The notes below the pieces were generated by a model that saw nothing but the letters and a program-made list of their open reading frames with translations, was not told where the DNA came from and did no database searches. 64,000 nt of DNA from Salinispora oceanensis (GTDB lineage Bacteria > Actinomycetota > Actinomycetes > Mycobacteriales > Micromonosporaceae), in the NCBI RefSeq assembly GCF_000383575.1, contig NZ_KB911579.1:4070617-4134616 (forward strand), given 5' to 3'. Within the stretch, counting starts at the first letter, position 1, and the number at the start of each line of letters is the position of its first letter. Both the position numbers and the translations under genes were made by a program. This document shows, piece by piece, positions 50,891 through 58,879 of this stretch.

Positions 50891-51062
50891 CGCGCTGGCG
50901 GGACTCGGTGTAATTCCGAACCGGCGGTGATCCACGGCCTGACCGTGGTAAGCCCGCGACCCGGGAGCGGTTCGTCCGCCCGGTGGACCTGGTGTAAATC
51001 CGGGGCCGACGGTTGGGTGCGGGCATGCCCGCGTCCAGACAGTCCGGATGGGAGACAGCGCG
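50891..51062 (+). promoter_or_regulatory. FMN riboswitch (RFN element)
   Basis: Closed by a perfect P1 stem, 50891-50897 with 51056-51062. Conserved core pieces are visible in order: GGTGTAATTCCGAACCGGCGGT, a hairpin on TCCACGG/CCGTGG, AAGCCCGCGA, the long variable arm, GGTGTAAATCCGGGGCCGACGGT-type sequence, and the 3' block AGTCCGGATGGGAGA. FMN binding should switch off the rib operon. The 160 bases between it and ribD have no plain intrinsic terminator, so control may act at translation or through Rho. A -10-like TAAGACT lies upstream near 50867. Confidence 0.96.
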
Positions 51063-51222
51063 CGGGACGGACGGGCCGTGCCCGGCCGCCGGTGTCGGCG
51101 TGTCGTGCGGTCCTCCCGGGGCGGCTGTGCCGTTCCCGGATCTCCGCCACCGCACGCCCGCGGCCCGATGCCGCCGCTCCTATCGCCGCCCGCGCACCGA
51201 TCGGCGGGCGGGAGGGCAGGGC

Positions 51223-52284
51223 ATGGCCGGCGTCTCCGTAGATGAGGCGATGCGTCGCGCAGTTGAGCTCGCCGCGCGCGGCCTCGGTACCACCAGCCCC
51301 AACCCGGTCGTCGGCTGCGTGCTGCTCGACCCGGGTGGCCAGGTCGTCGGTGAGGGCTTCCACGCGTACGCCGGCGGCCCGCACGCCGAGATCGTCGCGC
51401 TCGCCAACGCGGGGGAGCGGGCGCGGGGCGGCACCGCGGTGGTCACGCTGGAACCCTGCGATCACACCGGCCGTACAGGCCCGTGCAGCACCGCTCTGGT
51501 GCAGGCCGGCGTTGCCCGGGTGGTGATCGCCGTACCCGACCCGAACCAGGCCGCGTCCGGTGGCGCCGCCACGCTGCGCGCCGCCGGGGTCCGGGTCGAC
51601 CTGGGCGTACGCGCGGTTGAGGCGGAGGCGGGCAACATCGCCTGGCTGACCTCAACGCGTCGGGGCTGGCCGTACCTCGTCTGGAAGTACGCGGCGACGC
51701 TGGACGGGCGGTCCGCCGCGGCCGACGGCACCAGCATGTGGATCACTTCCGAGGCGGCTCGGATGGACGTGCACGCGTTGCGCGCGACGGTGGACGCCGT
51801 CCTCGCCGGGGTGGGCACCGTGCTCGCCGACGACCCGCGCCTGACCGTTCGGAACCTGCGCGACGGCAGCCTCGCCATCCGGCAGCCGCTGCGGGTGGTG
51901 GTGGACTCTGCGGGCCGGACCCCGGCCGGAGCGCGGGTCCGCGACGACGCCGCGCCGACCTGGATCGCCACCGCCGAGGAGGTTGGCACCGATTCGGCGG
52001 GCCGGGTCGATCTGCCGGCGCTGCTCGCCGCGCTGCACCAGCGCGGGGTGCGCGCCGCGCTGCTGGAGGGTGGGCCGCGGCTGGCCGGTGCGTTCCTCGC
52101 CGCCGGGATGGTCGACAAGATCGTCGGTTACGTCGCGCCCCGGCTGCTCGGCGCCGGCCCCGCTGCGTTGGCAGCCGCGGGGGTGACCACGATCACCGAT
52201 GCCATCGACTGCGAGGTCGTTGACGTTACCCAGGTCGGACCCGACCTGCGGATCACCGCACTGCCCCGGAAGAGGGAGGGTTGA
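51223..52284 (+). CDS. ribD: riboflavin biosynthesis bifunctional deaminase/reductase
   Basis: Two steps after GTP cyclohydrolase II. The 353 residues have an N-terminal deaminase domain with HAEIVAL and PCDHTGRTGPC zinc ligands, and a C-terminal NADPH reductase domain (WKYAATLDGRSAAADG, LLEGGPRLAGAFL). ATG 51223 with GGAGGGCAGG upstream; longer readings run back into the riboswitch and are rejected. The stop is one base from ribE. Confidence 0.97.
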   Translation: MAGVSVDEAMRRAVELAARGLGTTSPNPVVGCVLLDPGGQVVGEGFHAYAGGPHAEIVALANAGERARGGTAVVTLEPCDHTGRTGPCSTALVQAGVARVVIAVPDPNQAASGGAATLRAAGVRVDLGVRAVEAEAGNIAWLTSTRRGWPYLVWKYAATLDGRSAAADGTSMWITSEAARMDVHALRATVDAVLAGVGTVLADDPRLTVRNLRDGSLAIRQPLRVVVDSAGRTPAGARVRDDAAPTWIATAEEVGTDSAGRVDLPALLAALHQRGVRAALLEGGPRLAGAFLAAGMVDKIVGYVAPRLLGAGPAALAAAGVTTITDAIDCEVVDVTQVGPDLRITALPRKREG

Positions 52285-52285
52285 C

Positions 52286-52969
52286 ATGTTCACCGGCATC
52301 GTCGAGGAACTCGGTGAGGTCATCCACATCGCGGAGACCGCGGAGGACTCCGCGGTGGTCACCATCAACGGCCCGCTGGTCGTCTCCGACGCCCGGCCCG
52401 GTGACTCCATCGCGGTCAACGGAGTCTGCCTGACCGTGGTGGAACTCGCCGGTGGTGCCTTCACCGCCGACGTGATGGGCGAGACGTTGCGCCGCTCCGC
52501 ACTTGGCGTGCTGCGCGTCGGTGACCGGGTGAACCTGGAGCGGGCCGCCACCCTCGGCAGCCGCCTCGGTGGTCACCTGGTTCAGGGGCACGTCAACGGC
52601 GTTGGCGAGCTGCTGGCCCGGGAACCGGCCGCGCGGTGGGAGACAGTCCGTTTCCGCCTGCCCACCGCCCTGGCTCGGTATGTGGTGACGAAGGGGTCGA
52701 TCACTGTTGACGGGGTTTCCCTGACCGTGGCGAGCGTCGGGCCCGACTGGTTCGAGGTGGGCCTGATCCCCACCACCCTGCGGCTGACGACACTGGGCGC
52801 CCGGAGCGTCGGTGACGTGGTCAACCTCGAGGTTGATGTCCTGGCCAAATACGTCGAGCGGCTGCTCGGCGGGGGTCAGCTGGCCGGGCCGGACGACCTG
52901 CCCGCCGCTGATCACCTGCCCGCCGCTGTCGGCCGGCCCGGTGCCGCGCCGGTGGGTGGGCCGGCGTGA
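52286..52969 (+). CDS. ribE: riboflavin synthase alpha chain
   Basis: Dismutates two 6,7-dimethyl-8-ribityllumazines into riboflavin and the pyrimidine diamine. The 227 residues consist of two tandem lumazine-binding barrels, each with a VNGVCLTV- or VDGVSLTV-type motif; the N-terminus is the family FTGIVEELG. The C-terminal Pro/Ala tail after residue 200 contains a short LPAADHLPAAV repeat. ATG 52286 follows AGAGGGAGGG. The stop overlaps ribM. Confidence 0.97.
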   Translation: MFTGIVEELGEVIHIAETAEDSAVVTINGPLVVSDARPGDSIAVNGVCLTVVELAGGAFTADVMGETLRRSALGVLRVGDRVNLERAATLGSRLGGHLVQGHVNGVGELLAREPAARWETVRFRLPTALARYVVTKGSITVDGVSLTVASVGPDWFEVGLIPTTLRLTTLGARSVGDVVNLEVDVLAKYVERLLGGGQLAGPDDLPAADHLPAAVGRPGAAPVGGPA

Positions 52970-53667
52970 TGGGGCCGCTTGGCTGGCTGCTCGACGCCCA
53001 GGTGAGCCTCGCCGGCTCACCGGTGCTGGTCCGCGAGATTGTCGGCAACGTCTTCGGCCTGGCCGCGGCGATGTTCGGCCTGCGCCGGGTGGTGTGGGCC
53101 TGGCCGGTCGGCATGATCGGTAACGCGCTGCTGTTCACCGTCTTCCTCGGCGGAGCGTTCGCCACCCCACAGGCACACGACCTCTACGGCCAGGCGGGCC
53201 GGCAGGTCTTCTTCTTCGGGCTCGGCCTCTACGGCTGGTGGCGCTGGTCGCGGAACCGTCGCCGGGGCAGCGACGGCACTGCCGCCGCGGTGGAGCCCCG
53301 CTGGGCTACCGGGCGGGAGCGGCTCGGGATGCTGGCGGCCGCCGTCGTCGGCACCGCCGTCAGCTACCCGGTCCTCGCCGCCCTGGGCTCGTGGGGACCG
53401 CTGCCGGATGCCTGGATCCTGACCGGCAGCCTGCTCGCCACGTACGGCATGGCCCGCGGGTACGTGGACTTCTGGCTGATCTGGATCGCCGTTGACGTGG
53501 TCGGGTTGCCATTGTTGCTGCGCGGCGGGTTCTACCCTTCTGCGGCCATGTACCTCGTCTACGGCGCCTTCTGCGCCTGGGGTCTCGTCGCCTGGTGGCG
53601 GACGTCGCGTGCTGCTCGTACCGACCTCGCGCCGATTCCATCGAGCTATGCGGAGGTTGCGGCGTGA
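52969..53667 (+). CDS. ribM: PnuC-type riboflavin transporter (RibM-like)
   Basis: Integral membrane protein of 232 residues with about six to seven hydrophobic helices and the PnuC-family core VGNVFGLAAAMFGL, WPVGMIGN and FFFGLGLYGWWRW near the middle. PnuC proteins import nicotinamide riboside, but homologs inside FMN-riboswitch operons (RibM, PnuX) import riboflavin, which fits this position. ATG 52969 overlaps the ribE stop (GTG 52966 is an alternative), and the stop overlaps ribBA. Substrate is an inference from context. Confidence 0.85.
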   Translation: MGPLGWLLDAQVSLAGSPVLVREIVGNVFGLAAAMFGLRRVVWAWPVGMIGNALLFTVFLGGAFATPQAHDLYGQAGRQVFFFGLGLYGWWRWSRNRRRGSDGTAAAVEPRWATGRERLGMLAAAVVGTAVSYPVLAALGSWGPLPDAWILTGSLLATYGMARGYVDFWLIWIAVDVVGLPLLLRGGFYPSAAMYLVYGAFCAWGLVAWWRTSRAARTDLAPIPSSYAEVAA

Positions 53668-54926
53668 CCACATTCGCCAGGATTGAACGAGCGATGGCGG
53701 AGATCAACGCCGGCCGGCCCGTCGTCGTGGTCGACGACGCCAACCGGGAGAACGAGGGCGACCTGATCTTCGCGGCCGAGCTGGCCACGCCCGAGCTGGT
53801 CGCCTTCATGGTCCGCTACACCTCCGGCTACATCTGCACGGCCTTGACCGAGGGTGAGTGCGATCGGCTGGACCTGCCGCCGATGCACCACACCAACCAG
53901 GACCGGCGCGGCACCGCCTACACGGTGACGGTGGACGCCCGGGCGGGCGTGAGCACCGGCATCTCCGCCGCCGATCGGGCGCACACGATCCGGCTGCTCG
54001 CCGACCCCGGCACCGGGCCGGAGGATCTGGCCCGGCCCGGTCACGTGGTCCCGCTGCGGGCCCGCGAGGGGGGTGTGTTGCGCCGGCCCGGTCACACCGA
54101 GGCCGCGATCGACCTCACCCGGCTGGCCGGGCTACGCCCCGTGGGCGTCCTCTGCGAGCTGGTCAACGACGACGGCACCATGATGCGGGGCCCGGACCTG
54201 GAGCGGTTCTGCGCCGAGCACTCGCTGCTCCTGGTCACCATCGCGGACCTGATCGCCTATCGCCGGCGGACGGAGAAGCAGGTCGAGTTGGTCGCCGAGG
54301 CGCGGCTCCCCACCCGGCACGGGGTCTTCCGGGCGCTGGGGTACAGCGGCGACTACGACTCGGCCGAGCATGTCGCGTTGGTGCTGGGTGATCTCGGTGA
54401 CGGTCGAGATGTGCTCGTGCGGGTGCACTCCGAGTGCCTCACCGGTGACGTCTTCGGCTCGCTGCGCTGCGACTGTGGTCCGCAGCTGGACGCCGCCCTG
54501 AAGCGGGTCGCCCAGGAAGGACGCGGAGTCGTGCTCTACCTGCGCGGTCATGAGGGGCGCGGGATCGGGCTGTTGCACAAGCTCCAGGCGTACCAGTTGC
54601 AGGACCTGGGCCGGGACACCGTGGACGCGAACCTGGAGCTTGGCCTGCCGGCGGACGCGCGGGACTACGGCACCGGCGCGCAGATCCTCTACGACCTGGG
54701 GGTGCGGTCGATGCGGCTGTTGACTAACAACCCCGCCAAGCGGGCCGGCCTGGAGGGGTATGGCCTGACCGTCACCGGCCGCCTGGACCTGCCGGTTCGA
54801 CCGCACCCCGAGAACGTGGACTATCTGCGGACCAAGCGGGACCGGATGGGACATCTGCTGAAGTTCGACGAGGTGGTCGACGCGCCCACGGGGCGCACCG
54901 TCGTCGGTGATGGGATTGGAGCATAG
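53664..54926 (+). CDS. ribBA: bifunctional 3,4-dihydroxy-2-butanone-4-phosphate synthase / GTP cyclohydrolase II
   Basis: Makes both riboflavin precursors. The N-terminal RibB domain (about 1-205) has DDANRENEGDL, YTSGYICTAL and GHTEAAIDL. The C-terminal RibA domain (about 206-400) has zinc ligands C258, C269 and C271 in the SECLTGD...LRCDCG block, and GHEGRGIGL. 420 residues in total. GTG 53664 overlaps the ribM stop (GTGA). It is followed by ribH two bases after its stop. Confidence 0.97.
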   Translation: MTTFARIERAMAEINAGRPVVVVDDANRENEGDLIFAAELATPELVAFMVRYTSGYICTALTEGECDRLDLPPMHHTNQDRRGTAYTVTVDARAGVSTGISAADRAHTIRLLADPGTGPEDLARPGHVVPLRAREGGVLRRPGHTEAAIDLTRLAGLRPVGVLCELVNDDGTMMRGPDLERFCAEHSLLLVTIADLIAYRRRTEKQVELVAEARLPTRHGVFRALGYSGDYDSAEHVALVLGDLGDGRDVLVRVHSECLTGDVFGSLRCDCGPQLDAALKRVAQEGRGVVLYLRGHEGRGIGLLHKLQAYQLQDLGRDTVDANLELGLPADARDYGTGAQILYDLGVRSMRLLTNNPAKRAGLEGYGLTVTGRLDLPVRPHPENVDYLRTKRDRMGHLLKFDEVVDAPTGRTVVGDGIGA

Positions 54927-54928
54927 GT

Positions 54929-55426
54929 ATGGCGGGCTTCGGGGAACCGGGCATTGATGCTGTTGCTGCCACGGGTCTGACCGTTGGCGTGGTCGCTGCC
55001 CGCTGGCACGGCGAGCTCACCGACCACATGCTCGACCGGGCGGTCGCCGCCGCCGAAGCGTGTGGGGCCGGCGTCACGGTGGCCCGGGTGGCCGGTTCGG
55101 TCGAGCTACCCGTGGTGGCGCAGGCACTCGCCCGGCGCTGCGACGCGGTGGTGGCACTCGGGGTGGTGGTCCGGGGGAGCACCGCACACTTCGACTACGT
55201 CTGCCGGTCAGTCACCGACGGGCTTACCCGGATCGCCCTGGATGAGGGGAAGCCGGTGGGGCATGGGGTGCTGACCGTGGAGACGATCGAGCAGGCCCGG
55301 GACCGGGCTGGGCTGCCCGGCTCGGCGGAGGACAAGGGCTGGGCGGCGACCGTCGCGGTCCTCGATGCGGCGCTCGCGGTTCGGGACCTGGCTGGCGCCA
55401 CCGCACGGGTGGGCTTCGGCGTCTGA
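54929..55426 (+). CDS. ribH: 6,7-dimethyl-8-ribityllumazine synthase
   Basis: Condenses the RibD product with the C4 unit from RibBA. The 165 residues have VGVVAARWH, GSVELPVVAQALA, ALGVVVRGSTAHFDYVC and GVLTVETIEQA, the full lumazine synthase pattern. ATG 54929 follows the ribBA stop within two bases; the ribosome site lies in the end of ribBA (GATTGGAG). Last gene of the riboflavin operon. Confidence 0.97.
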   Translation: MAGFGEPGIDAVAATGLTVGVVAARWHGELTDHMLDRAVAAAEACGAGVTVARVAGSVELPVVAQALARRCDAVVALGVVVRGSTAHFDYVCRSVTDGLTRIALDEGKPVGHGVLTVETIEQARDRAGLPGSAEDKGWAATVAVLDAALAVRDLAGATARVGFGV

Positions 55427-55502
55427 GGTCTCGGGTCGGCATCGTGGGACACTCCGGACCCGGTGGAGCCGCGGCGGCCGGTCGGTTGCAAGAATCGACC
55501 CT

Positions 55503-55766
55503 GTGAAGACGTTCGAGGAGTTGTTTGTCGAGCTGCAGGCCAAGGCCGCTGCCGGCACCCCGGGCTCGGGCACCGTCGCGGCCCTGGACAAGGGGGTGCA
55601 CTTCGTCGGCAAGAAGGTCGTCGAGGAGGCGGCCGAGTCCTGGATGGCAGCCGAGCACGAGGGGCCCGAGCGGACCGCCGAGGAGATCTCCCAGCTGCTT
55701 TACCAGGTGCAGGTGTTGATGCTCGCTACTGGCCTCGACCTTGAGGACGTCTACCGACATCTGTGA
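55503..55766 (+). CDS. hisE: phosphoribosyl-ATP pyrophosphatase
   Basis: Hydrolyses PR-ATP to PR-AMP, second step of histidine synthesis. The 87 residues are a compact all-helical MazG-like fold: TFEELFVELQAKAA, GVHFVGKKVVEEAAES with the conserved Lys/Glu pair, and EISQLLYQVQVLML. GTG 55503; AAGAAT seven bases before it could be the -10 of a leaderless mRNA, since no ribosome site is seen. hisG follows after 50 bases. Confidence 0.95.
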   Translation: MKTFEELFVELQAKAAAGTPGSGTVAALDKGVHFVGKKVVEEAAESWMAAEHEGPERTAEEISQLLYQVQVLMLATGLDLEDVYRHL

Positions 55767-55816
55767 GTGTCCCGTGCCGACCGACCCTCCCGCTCTCCGA
55801 CAAGGAGCATTGCACC

Positions 55817-56662
55817 ATGCTGCGAGTCGCGGTACCCAACAAGGGGACCTTGGCCGAGAAGGCCGCTCAGATGCTGCGCGAGGCGGGTTACCGCCAGCGA
55901 ACCGACCCGAAGGACCTGGTCTGCCGGGACGAGTCAAACGATATTGAGTTCTTCTATCTGCGTCCGAAGGACATCGCTACCTACGTCGGCTCCGGAGACC
56001 TGGATGTCGGCATCACCGGCCGGGACCTGCTGGTCGACTCCGGTGCGGCCGCCACCGAGGTGGTCGACCTGGCCTTCGGCCAGGCCACCTTCCGATTCGC
56101 CGCTCGACCCGAGGACATCGCCTCGGCGCAGGACCTGGACGGGCGTCGGGTCGCTACCGCCTACCCCGGCCTGGTCGAGCGGCACCTCGCCGAGCTGGGC
56201 GTCAAGGCCGACGTGATCCGCCTGGACGGCGCGGTGGAGAACGCCATCCGGCTGGGCCTCGCCGACGTGGTCGCCGATGTGGTGGAGACCGGTGCCACGC
56301 TGCGTCAGGCCGGCCTGGTGGTCTTCGGTGAGCCGCTGCTGCGCTCGTCCGCCGTCTTGGTCTGCCGCTCTGCCGCGCCGCCCCACCCGCAGTGCGAGCT
56401 GCTGCTCCGTCGTCTGCACAGCGTGCTCGTCGCCCGGCGTTACGTGATGCTGACGTACGACGTCCCGGCCGACCTGTTGGCACGGGCCAGTTCGTTGACT
56501 CCGGGCATCGAGTCGCCAACCGTCTCCCGGCTGCACCGGGAGGGCTGGGTAGCGGTGCAGGCGATGGTGCTCCGCGACGATGTGCACCAGATCATGGATG
56601 AGTTGTATCAGGTCGGCGCCCGCGCGATTCTGGTCACGAGCATTCAGGCCTGCCGCCTCTGA
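55817..56662 (+). CDS. hisG: ATP phosphoribosyltransferase (long form)
   Basis: First, feedback-regulated step of histidine synthesis. The 281 residues are of the long form with an ACT-like C-terminal regulatory domain (from about 205: the segment with LEPAPRT-type contacts reads SSLTPGIESPTVS), so no HisZ partner is needed. Catalytic domain: LRVAVPNKGTLAEKA, DVGITGRDLL and the PRPP loop DVVETGATLRQAG. ATG 55817 follows CAAGGAGC. Confidence 0.97.
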   Translation: MLRVAVPNKGTLAEKAAQMLREAGYRQRTDPKDLVCRDESNDIEFFYLRPKDIATYVGSGDLDVGITGRDLLVDSGAAATEVVDLAFGQATFRFAARPEDIASAQDLDGRRVATAYPGLVERHLAELGVKADVIRLDGAVENAIRLGLADVVADVVETGATLRQAGLVVFGEPLLRSSAVLVCRSAAPPHPQCELLLRRLHSVLVARRYVMLTYDVPADLLARASSLTPGIESPTVSRLHREGWVAVQAMVLRDDVHQIMDELYQVGARAILVTSIQACRL

Positions 56663-56782
56663 CCCGGGCCGGGGCATGCGCCGGGGATTACTTTCCCCGG
56701 CCGGACCGGTCGCCCCGCCGCCCCGGCCGAGCCTCGCCGCGCCCGGCTGTGTGCCGGGCGCGGGTCGCCCGGGCGTGGGTGG

Positions 56783-56788
56783 CAGACT
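56783..56788 (+). promoter_or_regulatory. candidate -10 element for PH-domain gene
   Basis: CAGACT, then six bases (GGCGGA) and the GTG start at 56795. Leaderless geometry; the GGCGGA could also act as a very close ribosome site. Confidence 0.35.
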
Positions 56789-56794
56789 GGCGGA

Positions 56795-57259
56795 GTGAGC
56801 GAAACCGAAGCGTTCCGTATCCGGCCCCGGCGGGTCCGGCTGGTCTGCTGGGCCTCGGCGATTGCCCTGGTGCTGCTGTTCACGGTGCTGGCGACGTCGC
56901 TGCACGGGGCGACCGGCAGCGGCTATGGCTCGTTTCAGCGAGGCGACCAACTCGGCATGGTCGGCCTTGGCGTGCTCGGCGCACTTGCCTTCCTGCTCTT
57001 CACCCGGCCGCGGGTGGAGGCCGACGCGCAGCGGGTCCGGGTGCAGAACGTGATCGGTTCGTACGAGCTGCCCTGGGAGCTTGTCCGTGGTGTCCGGTTC
57101 GACCGCGGGGCGCCCTGGGCGAGCCTTGAGCTGCACGATGACGACCTGGTGCCGATGCTTGCCCTCCAGGCCGCCGACAAGGAGCTGGCCGTGGACGCAG
57201 TCCGCAAGCTGCGCCGGCTGCATCAGGCCCGGCTGGCTGAGGGCGCCGCCGGTTCCTGA
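56795..57259 (+). CDS. PH-domain-like two-helix membrane protein
   Basis: Protein of 154 residues with two hydrophobic helices (about 17-36 and 52-68) followed by a cytoplasmic bacterial PH-like domain (about 72-140: RVRVQNVIGSYELPWELVRGVRFDRGAPWASLEL). Genes of this class often follow hisG in actinobacteria. Function unknown. GTG 56795. Confidence 0.75.
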   Translation: MSETEAFRIRPRRVRLVCWASAIALVLLFTVLATSLHGATGSGYGSFQRGDQLGMVGLGVLGALAFLLFTRPRVEADAQRVRVQNVIGSYELPWELVRGVRFDRGAPWASLELHDDDLVPMLALQAADKELAVDAVRKLRRLHQARLAEGAAGS

Positions 57260-57303
57260 CCGCCCCTGACCCCGTCAGATCAGGTACGGGGCTGATGCCC
57301 GGT

Positions 57304-57332
57304 TTGGGGCGGACCGGCGCGGGGTGTAGGCT
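57304..57332 (+). promoter_or_regulatory. promoter of the infC-rpmI-rplT operon
   Basis: TTGGGG at 57304-57309, 17-base spacer, TAGGCT at 57327-57332. Transcription would start near 57339, giving a leader of about 250 bases before infC. Confidence 0.55.
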
Positions 57333-57492
57333 ATCTGGGACGACCAGGCCAGCTGCGGCTTTGCGGGTGGCCTTGAAAGCGGAGCGCCTGCTCCCACCTG
57401 ATTCGCCGCGCGGCGGACGGGTCCGGTCCCCGATTCTGAGCATGCCTCGGTGTCGGATGCGCGACTATATGGTCGTGCCGACCGGTCGAGCG

Positions 57493-57514
57493 GGCCCTGG
57501 CAGCTGCCAGGGCC
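57493..57514 (+). terminator. leader hairpin (possible attenuator) of infC
   Basis: A perfect 22-base palindrome (arms 57493-57503 and 57504-57514, GGCCCTGGCAG and its complement) followed by TTCTGCTTTCC. It is placed midway in the infC leader. In RNA a few central bases must open to form the loop. It looks like a terminator within the leader, suggesting attenuation; the signal that controls it is unknown. A short CGAC/GTCG stem lies just upstream at about 57465-57478. Confidence 0.55.
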
Positions 57515-57589
57515 TTCTGCTTTCCGGGTCGGTTCCTACCCGGGAGCCGCAGGGTCGGCAACGCAGAAGACTCGACTCGAGGAGGCCCC

Positions 57590-58222
57590 ATCAGCGTCGA
57601 ACCACGCGTGAACGAGCAGATCCGGGCACGTGAGGTCCGACTGGTCGGTCCCGAGGGTGAGCAGGTGGGCATCGTCCCGCTAGAGCGCGCCCTTCAGCTG
57701 GCCGCGGACGTCGACCTGGACCTGGTCGAGGTTGCGCCAATGGCGCGCCCGCCGGTGTGCAAGCTCATGGACTTCGGCAAGTTCAAGTATGAGAGCGCAC
57801 TGAAGGCGCGCGAAGCGCGGCGTAATCAGCAGCAGACCGTCATCAAGGAAATGAAGCTTCGGCCGAAGATTGATCCGCATGACTACGAGACCAAGAAGGG
57901 TCACGTGGTGCGGTTCCTCAAGGCCGGGGACAAGGTCAAGGTGACGATCATGTTCCGGGGTCGCGAGCAGAGCCGCCCGGAGCTGGGTTACCGGCTCCTG
58001 CGTCGGCTCGAGTCCGAGATCTCGGAGCTGGGGTACGTCGAGGCCGCGCCGAAGCAGGACGGTCGAAACATGATCATGGTGCTCGCACCGCACCGCGCCA
58101 CCAAGGCTGCCGCCACAGCGGCCCGCGGCGGCGCGCTGCCGCGGGGCGAGCGGGAGTCCGGTGCCGCCGCGGCAGCACCGCCGGCCGAGGCGGCCGGACC
58201 CGCCGGAACTGCCGGCGAGTAG
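57590..58222 (+). CDS. infC: translation initiation factor IF-3 (probable AUC start)
   Basis: Binds the 30S subunit and checks initiator tRNA and start codon. The 210 residues comprise an N-domain (RVNEQIRAREVRLVGPEGEQ, CKLMDFGKFKYE) and a C-domain (EMKLRPKIDPHDYETKKGHV, MFRGREQSRPELG, QDGRNMIMVL), plus an Ala/Gly-rich tail from about 178. ATC 57590 is favoured as the start: AGGAGG (57580-57585) lies four bases before it and the frame gives SVEPRVNEQ, matching the family N-terminus. GTG 57608 is the first standard start but has no ribosome site. Rare start codons in infC underlie IF3 autoregulation. Confidence 0.95.
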   Translation: MSVEPRVNEQIRAREVRLVGPEGEQVGIVPLERALQLAADVDLDLVEVAPMARPPVCKLMDFGKFKYESALKAREARRNQQQTVIKEMKLRPKIDPHDYETKKGHVVRFLKAGDKVKVTIMFRGREQSRPELGYRLLRRLESEISELGYVEAAPKQDGRNMIMVLAPHRATKAAATAARGGALPRGERESGAAAAAPPAEAAGPAGTAGE

Positions 58223-58242
58223 CAGGGGAGAAGACGTTCCAC

Positions 58243-58437
58243 ATGCCGAAGATGAAAAGCCACACCGGGATGGGCAAGCGCGTCCGGGTGACCGGCAAAG
58301 GCAAGATCGTGAAGCAGCAGGCCGGCCTGCGCCACCTCCTGGAGGGGAAGTCCTCCACCCGTACCCGCCGGCTGACCGGGCGGGTCGAGGTGGCCAAGTC
58401 GGATGTCAAGCGCATCAAGAAGCTGCTCGGCCGCTGA
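58243..58437 (+). CDS. rpmI: ribosomal protein L35
   Basis: Protein of 64 residues of the 50S subunit, very basic, with MPKMKSHTGMGKRVRVTG at the start and KQQAGLRHLLEGKSSTRTRRL, the usual L35 pattern. ATG 58243 follows CAGGGGAG. In the fixed infC-rpmI-rplT order. Confidence 0.98.
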   Translation: MPKMKSHTGMGKRVRVTGKGKIVKQQAGLRHLLEGKSSTRTRRLTGRVEVAKSDVKRIKKLLGR

Positions 58438-58470
58438 CGCGCGCCACCCTGAACCAACGAAGGAGCTGAG

Positions 58471-58863
58471 ATGGCACGCGTCAAGCGGGCTGTGAACGCC
58501 CAGAAGAAGCGCCGTACCCTGCTCGCGACCGCGAGTGGCTACCGCGGTCAGCGCTCGCGGCTGTACCGCAAGGCCAAGGAGCAGGTGCTGCACTCGATGC
58601 AGTACTCCTACCGGGACCGTCGCGACCGCAAGGGCGACTTCCGGCAGCTGTGGATCCAGCGGATCAACGCGGGTGCCCGCGCCAACGGGCTTACCTACAA
58701 CCGTCTGATCCAGGGCCTCAAGCTGGCCGGCATCGAGGTCGACCGGAAGATCCTGGCCGACCTGGCCGTCAACGACGCCGCCGCCTTCGCGGCGATCGTC
58801 GAGAAGGCCCGTGCGGCCGTCGCGGAGCAGGGCACCGGCGGCGCCGGCGCCCAGGCCGCCTGA
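58471..58863 (+). CDS. rplT: ribosomal protein L20
   Basis: Protein of 130 residues that binds 23S rRNA early in 50S assembly and in many bacteria represses its own operon. Family pattern ARVKRAVNAQKKRR, ASGYRGQRSRLYR, YRDRRDRKGDFRQLWI and RINAGARANGLTYN. ATG 58471 follows GAAGGAGCTGAG. The C-terminal Ala/Gly-rich extension (GTGGAGAQAA) is actinobacterial. Confidence 0.98.
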   Translation: MARVKRAVNAQKKRRTLLATASGYRGQRSRLYRKAKEQVLHSMQYSYRDRRDRKGDFRQLWIQRINAGARANGLTYNRLIQGLKLAGIEVDRKILADLAVNDAAAFAAIVEKARAAVAEQGTGGAGAQAA

Positions 58864-58879
58864 TCCACCCACGGCAGCG

